From contig WLOZ01000108.1 of assembly GCA_009699025.1 (NCBI GenBank), forward strand, positions 1 to 6,553: a DNA stretch of 6,553 bases. Direction: 5' to 3'. The first letter of the stretch is position 1, and each line of letters starts with the position of its first letter. Origin of the DNA: Actinomycetota bacterium. Its GTDB lineage: Bacteria > Actinomycetota > Actinomycetes > S36-B12 > CAIYMF01. Position numbers and translations under genes: made by a program. This document shows positions 1 to 4,952 of this stretch, in pieces. The notes below the pieces were generated by a model. The model made no database searches, was not told where the DNA came from, and saw only the letters and a list, made by a program, of their open reading frames with translations.

Positions 1-75
1 TTGTAGGGTGCGCTTGCTAGGGGCAACAGTTCCGCGAACTCCTAGGGATCGAGAACTGCGTCGAGGTGCTCAGTA

Positions 76-108
76 TGCAGTGAGTGCATTGATCCTGCAA
101 TGAATGCA
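76..108. promoter_or_regulatory. TGCA four-box operator, copy A
   Basis: Four exact TGCA tetramers start at 76, 85, 96 and 105, giving TGCA-N5-TGCA-N7-TGCA-N5-TGCA. The same 9-11-9 spacing recurs at 392-424 and 4871-4903. The arrangement can be read as two 13-bp boxes (TGCAGTGAGTGCA and TGCAATGAATGCA) whose starts are 20 bp apart, about two helical turns, which would suit two dimers or a tetramer on one DNA face. It also contains nested inverted repeats: GTGCATT (84-90) with AATGCAC (103-109), and CATTG (87-91) with CAATG (98-102). No gene follows directly on the + strand. It may be a distal operator for the gene at 535 or serve a gene left of the window. Confidence 0.7.
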
Positions 109-210
109 CACACCCCTGCCTGGTCGAGCGCATCGCTGGATTAACTGTGCACCCTCACCGCAGCCGTCGAGTCAGTCCCGCCGGGAGTTGGGCGGAGCCC
201 ATGAGTGGCG

Positions 211-233
211 GAGAGACTCAATAAGTCTTTTTT
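211..233 (+). terminator. Weak T-tailed hairpin
   Basis: AGACT (214-218), a five-base loop and AGTCT (224-228) form a short stem, followed by a T run through 233. The stem can be extended outwards with A-T and G-U pairs. The layout is that of a rho-independent terminator, but the stem is short and AT-rich. It may end a transcript coming from the left of the window. It sits between operator copies A and B. Confidence 0.3.
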
Positions 234-355
234 AAACAAAATTCTGAAAAATCTAGACAGATATAGGTGCCTTAGTGTCATACTTCACACAGTCGACTGG
301 TGATTCGCTGGTTTCCAGCAGATCTCAGTGACGAGCACTTGTTACGACATTGTGA

Positions 356-384
356 TGTGCAGTGCGTCACTTTGGCGCTACACT
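356..384 (+). promoter_or_regulatory. Possible promoter of the binding-protein gene
   Basis: TACACT (379-384) matches four of six -10 consensus positions, and a poor -35 (TGTGCA, 356-361) lies 17 bp upstream. The main support is placement: operator copy B starts 8 bp after the proposed -10, much as copy C starts 11 bp after the clear -10 of the oxidoreductase gene. Transcription would start near 391 and leave a leader of about 145 nt. Confidence 0.3.
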
Positions 385-391
385 CATGATG

Positions 392-424
392 TGCACATGT
401 TGCATATGTACTGCACGGAATGCA
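392..424. promoter_or_regulatory. TGCA four-box operator, copy B
   Basis: Exact TGCA tetramers start at 392, 401, 412 and 421, the same 9-11-9 spacing as copies A and C. The two constituent boxes are TGCACATGTTGCA and TGCACGGAATGCA. The spacer bases differ between copies, so conservation is confined to the tetramers and their spacing, as expected of protein-binding sites rather than recent duplication. The site lies 110 bp before the binding-protein start codon, at or just after the probable transcription start. Repression by steric block is the simplest reading. Confidence 0.75.
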
Positions 425-449
425 CCAAACGAACAAGAGTGACGAACAT

Positions 450-473
450 CGTGCGTCGGTAGATACCGGCACG
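450..473 (+). other. Possible hairpin in the leader of the binding-protein gene
   Basis: CGTGC (450-454) pairs with GCACG (469-473), and CGG (457-459) pairs with CCG (466-468), enclosing a six-base loop and leaving a two-base bulge on the 5' side. It lies in the long 5' leader. It matches no riboswitch class I recognise and may be incidental in GC-rich DNA. Confidence 0.2.
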
Positions 474-534
474 CGACACCCAGGTACCGAGCCGATCTCG
501 TCCCCGACGGGCAGGCAAACCACGAAGGAGTCCA

Positions 535-1809
535 GTGACCACGACCAAGAGAAGCCCGCGCCGTCGGGCCATTATTCTGGTTCCCACGGCTGCCGCGCTG
601 CTGCTGACCGCCGCCTGCGGGGCCTCATCGGGCGGAGCATCATCGTCATCCGCCGCCAGCTCACCGAGCGGAGAATCCTCAGCCTCCAGCTCGTCCAGCG
701 CAGAACCCTCCAGCTCGGCAAGTAGTGAGACACCGGCCTACTGCGCAGACGACGCAGCAACGGCTCTCCCCGCACTGCAGCCGTCGGGCATCGTCGGCCA
801 GGGACCGAACGGCGAGCCCGCCGCGTCGCCCGACGACGTTGCGATCAGTGACGCCGACGCGGCCACGATCAAGGCCGGCAAGAACGGCACGCCGTTCAAG
901 GTTGCCATTGTGTTCCAGTTCAGTGGCGACTGGCCGAACGGCCAGACCAAGGGCCTGACCGACGAGTTCAGCAAGTACGGCGTCGAGATCATCAGCAACA
1001 CCGAGGCCAACTTCAAGGTTGACAAGCAGATCGCGAACATCGAGAACGCGATCCAGCTCCAGCCTGACGGCATCATCTCGATCCCGGTCGACGACGTCGC
1101 CACCGCTCCGGCCTACAAGAAGGTGTCAGAAGCCGGCATCAAGCTGGTCTTCATGGACAACGCTGCCAAGGGCCTCAAGGCACCTCAGGACTACCAGGCG
1201 GTCATCTCCGCCGACTCGCAGGGCAACGGTCAGGTCGCAGCCAAGAAGCTGTCCTGCTATATCCCGCAGGATGGCACCGTCGGCATCGTCGACTTCGGCA
1301 TCACCTTCTTCGTGACCAACCAGCGCACGAAGGGCGCCAAGGACTGGTTCGCTGCGAACCGCCCCGACATCAAGATCAAGGAAGGCAACTTCACCGACCC
1401 GAACCAGGCCGGCGACGTTGCAGCCAACTTCCTCACCGCGAACCCCGACGTGAACGGTGTCTGGGCAGTCTGGGACGGCCCGGCGCAGGGTGTCATCTCG
1501 GCACTGCGTGCTCAGGGCAAGAACCTGCCCGTGACCACCATCGACCTGGGCGACCAGGCCGCCACGGACCTCGCGTCCTCGGAGTTCCTCAAGGGTGTTG
1601 GTGCCCAGCGCCCGTACGAGCAGGGTGTGGCCGAGGCGCGGGCGATGATGCTCACGCTCATCGGTAAGACTGTTCCGGCCTGGATCGGGGTGCCCGCACT
1701 CCCGGTGATCCAGAACAACCTGCGTCAGGGCTACGAGGACTCGTGGGCCAAGCCGCTGCCCGAGAAGCCGGAGGCGGCCTGCAAGACGAACGAGCCCAAG
1801 TGCGCCTAA
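535..1809 (+). CDS. Lipoprotein substrate-binding protein, sugar ABC importer type
   Basis: This 424-residue protein is probably the extracytoplasmic ligand-binding component of a sugar-type ABC importer (periplasmic-binding-protein-like domain, ribose-binding group). The GTG start at 535 is favoured by AAGGAG at 525-530. Residues 1-27 form a lipoprotein signal peptide: basic KRSPRRR, a hydrophobic core, and a lipobox ending in Cys28, preceded by TAA. A Ser-rich linker follows (about 30-66). The binding domain starts near residue 119 (FKVAIVFQFSGDWPNG) and includes the typical segments QPDGIISIPVD and VWAVWDGPAQGV. Four further cysteines (70, 241, 416, 423) could form disulfides outside the membrane. 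No permease or ATPase gene follows; the gene ends at a hairpin and faces a convergent gene, so its partners must lie elsewhere. Operator copy B lies upstream. The ligand is unknown; a sugar or polyol is likely from family and context. Confidence 0.9.
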   Translation: MTTTKRSPRRRAIILVPTAAALLLTAACGASSGGASSSSAASSPSGESSASSSSSAEPSSSASSETPAYCADDAATALPALQPSGIVGQGPNGEPAASPDDVAISDADAATIKAGKNGTPFKVAIVFQFSGDWPNGQTKGLTDEFSKYGVEIISNTEANFKVDKQIANIENAIQLQPDGIISIPVDDVATAPAYKKVSEAGIKLVFMDNAAKGLKAPQDYQAVISADSQGNGQVAAKKLSCYIPQDGTVGIVDFGITFFVTNQRTKGAKDWFAANRPDIKIKEGNFTDPNQAGDVAANFLTANPDVNGVWAVWDGPAQGVISALRAQGKNLPVTTIDLGDQAATDLASSEFLKGVGAQRPYEQGVAEARAMMLTLIGKTVPAWIGVPALPVIQNNLRQGYEDSWAKPLPEKPEAACKTNEPKCA

Positions 1810-1827
1810 CGGCACACAGGTGATCAG

Positions 1828-1869
1828 ATGGCAGTGGCCGGAGCCCGAGAGGGTTCCGGCCACTGTCAT
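1828..1869. terminator. Bidirectional terminator hairpin
   Basis: An 18-bp stem is formed by 1828-1845 and 1852-1869 with a six-base loop (1846-1851). The core CAGTGGCCGGA pairs perfectly with TCCGGCCACTG, and two positions are G-U. It lies between the convergent stop codons at 1809 and 1882. There is no T run on either side, so it would be a non-canonical terminator. Its symmetry would let it act on transcripts from both directions. Confidence 0.75.
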
Positions 1870-1881
1870 GATCTGGGAACG

Positions 1882-2502
1882 CTAAGACCTAGACACGGCG
1901 GCCCGGAATGACTCGGCGCGGGCACGGATGTCGTCGTAGCGCTCAGCTTCCACGAGAGCGGCCGATGCGAGGTCCGAGCCCGCGAACAGCGCTACTGCTC
2001 CGGCATCAAGGAAACTGCGCGCGTTCGCGGGGGTCACGCCGCCCGAGGGGACCAGCCCGATATGAGGAAAGGGCCCTCGCAAGTCCTTGATGTGGCTCGG
2101 TCCGCCAGTGCCAGCAGGGAACACCTTCACCAGCGACGACCCGAGTTCGTGCGCAGCCCACACCTCACTTGCAGTGAAGGCACCGAGCAGGAAGGGGATA
2201 CCGCGATGACGACACGCGTCGGCTACCTCAGGGAGTACTGCCGGTGTCACGACAAATTCGGCCCCAGCGTCAATGGCGTGATGCGCCTGCGAGGCCGTCA
2301 GCACCGTTCCGGCACCGACAATGGCGTCTCCACCGGCAGCGGCCGCGATCACGGCCACCACGTCAGGCGTCGTGAAGGTGAACTCAACCAGACGCACACC
2401 GCCCGCGGCGAGGCTGTCGGCCAGTCGGCGTGGGTCGGGAACCCGGTCTGCGCGAATGACCGCAGCAATCCGATCGATACGAAGAACGTCAAGGACAGGC
2501 AT
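1882..2502 (-). CDS. KDPG/KHG-type aldolase (2-keto-3-deoxy sugar-acid aldolase)
   Basis: This 206-residue protein has the size and motifs of the class I KDPG/KHG aldolase family (Eda/DgoA-like TIM barrel). Such enzymes split 2-keto-3-deoxy(phospho)sugar acids or 4-hydroxy-2-oxoglutarate into pyruvate and an aldehyde. Visible landmarks are Glu40 in LVEFTFTTP, the GAGTVLT segment (63-69), the VTPAV segment (85-89), the Schiff-base Lys126 in LVKVFPA, and the phosphate-site-like VPSGGV (151-156). The residue matching Arg49 of the E. coli enzyme is Thr44, so substrate choice may differ from classical KDPG. The ATG start is supported by GAGGAG on the minus strand (2508-2513), five bases upstream. 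The gene converges on the binding-protein gene and diverges from the dehydrogenase gene. I withhold a gene symbol because the substrate is uncertain. Confidence 0.92.
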   Translation of the reverse strand: MPVLDVLRIDRIAAVIRADRVPDPRRLADSLAAGGVRLVEFTFTTPDVVAVIAAAAGGDAIVGAGTVLTASQAHHAIDAGAEFVVTPAVLPEVADACRHRGIPFLLGAFTASEVWAAHELGSSLVKVFPAGTGGPSHIKDLRGPFPHIGLVPSGGVTPANARSFLDAGAVALFAGSDLASAALVEAERYDDIRARAESFRAAVSRS

Positions 2503-2519
2503 AAGAACTCCTCGGTGTC

Positions 2520-2548
2520 TGGACAGTAACTCATCATAACGTCATTAT
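2520..2548 (+). promoter_or_regulatory. Probable promoter of the SDR gene
   Basis: TGGACA (2520-2525, five of six -35 positions) is separated by 17 bp from CATTAT (2543-2548, four of six -10 positions). Transcription would start near 2555, about 39 nt before the dehydrogenase start codon. The -10 lies inside the CATAA/TTATG palindrome. Confidence 0.45.
2533..2538 (-). promoter_or_regulatory. Probable -10 element of the aldolase gene
   Basis: On the minus strand this reads TATGAT, one mismatch from consensus. It would place the aldolase transcript start near 2526, giving a short leader that carries the GAGGAG site. No good -35 lies 17-18 bp upstream (GGTGGT or TGGTGG), so activation or an extended-context promoter is possible. 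Confidence 0.4.
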
Positions 2549-2549
2549 G
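2535..2549. promoter_or_regulatory. Palindromic operator candidate between divergent genes
   Basis: CATAA (2535-2539) and TTATG (2545-2549) form a perfect 5-bp inverted repeat around a five-base centre. The palindrome overlaps the proposed -10 elements of both divergent promoters, so one bound protein could block both. It shares no sequence with the TGCA operators, which implies a different regulator. The half-sites are short, so chance is not excluded. Confidence 0.4.
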
Positions 2550-2593
2550 TCTACTACCACCACGACGACGTGGCCTAGCGAAATGAGACACAC

Positions 2594-3319
2594 ATGAGCC
2601 GACTTGCCGACCGAACCGTTCTCGTCACCGGAGCGACCGGTGGCATGGGCAGCGCCACAGTGCGAGCCCTGGCCGCCGAAGGTGCCCATGTCGGTGTGGC
2701 GGACATCAGTGCCGAGCTCACCGCCCGGCTCGCAGAGGAGGTAGGCGGCACATCCCTCGTCGTCGACGTGACGAGTCCTGACAGCGTGACCGCTGGTGTC
2801 GAAGCGCTCGCTGCCGCTCGAGGCACCATTGACGTCCTCGTCAACTTCGCCGGCATCGTCGACCCGCGTCGTATGGATGAGATCGAACCGGAGGCCTGGA
2901 GCCGGGTCTTTGATGTCAACGTCCGAGGCACGTGGCTGATGTGCACTGCCGTCATTCCTCACATGCCCCGAGGCGGCTCGATTGTCAACATCGGCTCTCG
3001 CGCAGGTCTCGTCGGTGGCACGACGAGCGGGGCGAGTTACGCCGCGTCGAAAGCCGCGGTGATCTGCTTCACCAAGTCAGTCGCGAAATTCGCGGCCCCG
3101 CTGGGTATTCGGGCCAACGTGATTAACCCTGGATGTATCGAGACCCCCATGCTTGACCACTTCGCCCCAGAGGTCGTGGCCGCGATGCCCGGTCAAGCGG
3201 CTCTCGGCCGACTCGGCACCCCGGCCGAGATTGCCGAGAGCGTCATCTTTCTGGCCACCGATGCCTCGTCGTTCATGACGGGTGCGCAGTTAAACGTCAA
3301 CGGTGGCAGCCACATGTAG
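2594..3319 (+). CDS. Short-chain dehydrogenase/reductase (SDR), classical type
   Basis: This 241-residue protein is a classical SDR that likely interconverts an alcohol and a ketone on a small metabolite, with cytoplasmic NAD(H). Visible motifs are TGATGGMG (12-19) for the dinucleotide, Asp37 after the second strand (favouring NAD over NADP), NFAG (84-87), Asn109, Ser135, Tyr149 and Lys153 (YAASK), PG (179-180), and the common C-terminal NVNGG. Ser to Tyr is one residue longer than in FabG. ATG 2594 is the first usable start, because an in-frame TAG lies at 2576-2578. No clear Shine-Dalgarno precedes it, unlike its neighbours, and a five-codon reading frame (2583-2597) overlaps it. The context suggests a sugar, polyol or sugar-acid substrate; FabG-like roles are less likely. 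Leu233 is encoded by the rare codon TTA. Confidence 0.93.
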   Translation: MSRLADRTVLVTGATGGMGSATVRALAAEGAHVGVADISAELTARLAEEVGGTSLVVDVTSPDSVTAGVEALAAARGTIDVLVNFAGIVDPRRMDEIEPEAWSRVFDVNVRGTWLMCTAVIPHMPRGGSIVNIGSRAGLVGGTTSGASYAASKAAVICFTKSVAKFAAPLGIRANVINPGCIETPMLDHFAPEVVAAMPGQAALGRLGTPAEIAESVIFLATDASSFMTGAQLNVNGGSHM

Positions 3320-3345
3320 ACCGCCACCCATCCCCGACGACCCCA

Positions 3346-3369
3346 GACAGCTCGACAGCTAGACAGCCA
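3346..3369 (+). repeat. 8-bp tandem repeat, three copies, before the YhfT-like gene
   Basis: GACAGCTC (3346-3353), GACAGCTA (3354-3361) and GACAGCCA (3362-3369) form a perfect-phase triplet. CTGTC at 3373-3377 is complementary to the GACAG of any unit. The third unit gives the tightest hairpin, a 5-bp stem with a six-base loop ending four bases before the ribosome binding site. It lies in the 78-bp gap after the dehydrogenase gene. Confidence 0.6.
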
Positions 3370-3397
3370 ACACTGTCCCGAGAAGAGGAGGCCTCCC

Positions 3398-4801
3398 GTG
3401 CTGGGAGCCGATGTGATCGTGCCCGTTCCGCTCATTCCTGGGGTTTCCATCCTTGCGGCCATGGGGGCGCTGTCGACCATTCTGGTCAACCGAAACGTGA
3501 GTGTGTTTCACGACGGACTTAGACCTCTGATGCCATCGCTGCGATCGGGCGAGATGACCCGTGCCCAGGTCGCCAAGGTCTCCTTCAGCCTGGCACTCGC
3601 CTTCATCTGGGCCTTCGGCCTGCCCTACTCCGTCGGCGCCGTCATCCCGCTCATCTATCTGGTGTACATCGCGACCGACTACATCGGTGTGCGACTGCCA
3701 GCTACATACGACAAGCGGTGGTGGCAGAGCCGAACAAATCTTGGCGGAGTCGTCGGCTCGCTGATCCTCGGAGCGGCCTGGGGCGCCGGCATCGCACTCT
3801 TACTGCACTACCTCGCCGTGGGGATGGCAAATCTGCCAGTACCCATGGCCGCAGGTACGGCCCTGTTCACCGCACCTGTAGCCCAAGCCTTTTTCCTCTT
3901 TCCTGTTCTCACCGTGGCCTACCGCTACGGCTTCAAGCCAGCGTTGGTGGCGTTTGGCCTGGCGACCCTCGCGTGGTTCACGGCAAGCCAGTTCGGCTGG
4001 CAACTGCCACCGGTGTGGGCCTTCGGCGCAGCACTTCTGGTGATGATCGTGCTGCTCGTTCGTGAGGCACGCCGTGCCACGCCCGCATCCGACCAGGTGC
4101 CGGCGAGTTGGCTGGTTGACGACGATGACTCCGAGACTCCGGACTGGGTTACCGCCGATGACGACGACGAGGCTGAGGACGAACTGTTCACCACCAACGT
4201 GCGTCGCATCAAGAGCAACCTCCCTCTGATCGCCCTGCTTGCCGGGCTGGGTGGGGCGGCTTACCACTGGGGCATCGTCGCGATGGATCCGCTGTCGTCG
4301 CACCTGTACGCCATCGGTTTCGCCGTGCCTGCCGCAATCGTCATGCTGATGTGGGCCTTCGCATTCATTCCGATGAAGGTCACCACCGCAGTCGTCACCG
4401 GAACCATGGTGACGGGCACCTTCCTTGAGCCCGTCGTTGCGCTCCTGATGCCCAACGTCTGGGCGGCTGCCATCGGGGTGGCGGTGCTGCGAGTCGTCGA
4501 GGTGTTCTTGCTTCTCGCAGTTATCGGATGGATCGAGCGGTGGCCCAGCATCCGCGAAGTGGCTGATGTGATGCGCACCGCGATCTTCCAGGTGATGGAG
4601 ATCGGATTTCTCGTGGGTGGCGCTCTGGCGGCTGCAGCCTGGGCGGGTACGTGGGGAGTGGGTGTTGTTGTCGCGGCGTGGTTCCTGAACATCAGAGCGA
4701 AGTCGCCGGTCATGCCGATGTCGCTCGGTGCGATCGCGGCTCTAGGCGTTGGCGTGCTGGTGAACCTGTTCGCTGTGGTGGGCCTGCACCTCACGCCCTG
4801 A
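3398..4801 (+). CDS. YhfT-family polytopic membrane protein, putative transporter
   Basis: I assign this 467-residue protein to the YhfT family from remembered E. coli YhfT features: the early VFHDGLRP block (36-43, VFHDGIRP in YhfT), a following R-G-x-M-x-R-like stretch, and a C-terminal RWPSIREVADVMRTA region (381-395) matching YhfT's RYPSVRNASDNIRNA. About 10-12 hydrophobic segments are visible, for example near 11-30, 61-90, 117-138, 152-176, 181-197, 205-221, 275-292, 303-325, 328-350, 355-378, 396-414 and 441-463. A strongly acidic loop (about 239-262) divides the protein in the middle. GTG 3398 is favoured by AGAGGAGG at 3384-3391. The function of the family is not established; transport is an inference from topology. 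The gene follows the SDR gene on the same strand and is probably cotranscribed with it. No DUF2620/YhfU-like partner gene is visible next to it. Leu135 uses TTA. Confidence 0.8.
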   Translation: MLGADVIVPVPLIPGVSILAAMGALSTILVNRNVSVFHDGLRPLMPSLRSGEMTRAQVAKVSFSLALAFIWAFGLPYSVGAVIPLIYLVYIATDYIGVRLPATYDKRWWQSRTNLGGVVGSLILGAAWGAGIALLLHYLAVGMANLPVPMAAGTALFTAPVAQAFFLFPVLTVAYRYGFKPALVAFGLATLAWFTASQFGWQLPPVWAFGAALLVMIVLLVREARRATPASDQVPASWLVDDDDSETPDWVTADDDDEAEDELFTTNVRRIKSNLPLIALLAGLGGAAYHWGIVAMDPLSSHLYAIGFAVPAAIVMLMWAFAFIPMKVTTAVVTGTMVTGTFLEPVVALLMPNVWAAAIGVAVLRVVEVFLLLAVIGWIERWPSIREVADVMRTAIFQVMEIGFLVGGALAAAAWAGTWGVGVVVAAWFLNIRAKSPVMPMSLGAIAALGVGVLVNLFAVVGLHLTP

Positions 4802-4820
4802 GGCCCCCCCAACACGACCC

Positions 4821-4839
4821 CGTCGTCACGTTGACGACG
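4821..4839. promoter_or_regulatory. Perfect palindrome over the -35 of the oxidoreductase promoter
   Basis: CGTCGTCA (4821-4828) and TGACGACG (4832-4839) form a perfect 8-bp inverted repeat with a three-base centre. It covers the -35 hexamer at 4831-4836 and lies 19 bp after the stop codon of the YhfT-like gene. It could be an operator for a second regulator or a terminator hairpin without a T run for the upstream gene. A run of seven C residues (4804-4810) lies between the stop codon and the palindrome. Confidence 0.5.
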
Positions 4840-4859
4840 ATCACAGGTGCGTCTACTAT
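4831..4859 (+). promoter_or_regulatory. Promoter of the GMC oxidoreductase gene
   Basis: TTGACG (4831-4836, five of six) and TACTAT (4854-4859, four of six) are separated by exactly 17 bp, the best vegetative-type promoter in the window. Transcription would start near 4866, leaving a leader of about 87 nt. The TGCA operator (4871-4903) begins about five bases after that start, a classic position for a repressor. Confidence 0.7.
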
Positions 4860-4870
4860 CGGGAGTACTG

Positions 4871-4903
4871 TGCACAGATTGCAGTTACTACGCAATATAT
4901 GCA
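4871..4903. promoter_or_regulatory. TGCA four-box operator, copy C
   Basis: Tetramers start at 4871, 4880, 4891 and 4900 with the same 9-11-9 spacing as the other copies. Three are TGCA and the third is CGCA. The two 13-bp boxes are TGCACAGATTGCA and CGCAATATATGCA. The outer tetramers are both followed by CAG, giving a TGCACAG direct repeat. The site lies directly downstream of the TTGACG/TACTAT promoter and 49 bp before the oxidoreductase start codon, so bound regulator should hinder initiation or early elongation. Confidence 0.75.
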
Positions 4904-4952
4904 CAGGAACCAGCCGCAGCGCCACTCGCCCACCACCTTCAGGGAGCCTGTC

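Larger units (their letters stand above)
1..534. other. Gene-free regulatory region at left edge
   Basis: I find no credible gene in these 534 bases. The open frames are short on both strands, lack convincing ribosome binding sites and encode compositionally odd peptides. The stretch holds two copies of the TGCA four-box operator (76-108 and 392-424), a weak T-tailed hairpin (211-233), an AT-rich patch (about 220-265) that stands out against the GC-rich surroundings, and the 5' leader of the binding-protein gene. A frame open from the left edge ends with TGA at 101-103; it could be the tail of a truncated gene but shows no recognisable protein features. Confidence 0.6.

Noticed and set aside
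2..103. Frame open from the left edge to TGA at 101-103, possible tail of a truncated gene
   Set aside because: About 33 codons without a stop is easily reached by chance in GC-rich DNA, the peptide shows no family features, and its end overlaps operator copy A.
425..534. Riboswitch in the leader of the binding-protein gene
   Set aside because: Only one bulged hairpin is visible; no conserved core of any riboswitch class I know is present.
278..587. Minus-strand Cys- and Arg-rich frames opposite the leader
   Set aside because: No ribosome binding site, odd composition, and overlap with operator copy B and the start of the binding-protein gene; most likely shadows.
420..725. Plus-strand frame overlapping the start of the binding-protein gene
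   Set aside because: It runs out of frame through the signal peptide and Ser-rich linker of a well supported gene, and its ATG falls within operator copy B.
622..732. Ser-rich low-complexity stretch as a possible repeat element or frameshift
   Set aside because: It stays in frame between a lipobox and a folded domain, which is the usual spacer of actinobacterial lipoproteins.
1126..1869. Long minus-strand frame (247 codons) opposite the binding-protein gene
   Set aside because: It is antisense to a clear coding sequence, its 3' part crosses the terminator hairpin, and its product has no recognisable motifs.
3800..4303. Minus-strand frame (167 codons) opposite the YhfT-like gene
   Set aside because: It is antisense to a frame with strong membrane-protein character and family motifs; no ribosome binding site or domain is seen.
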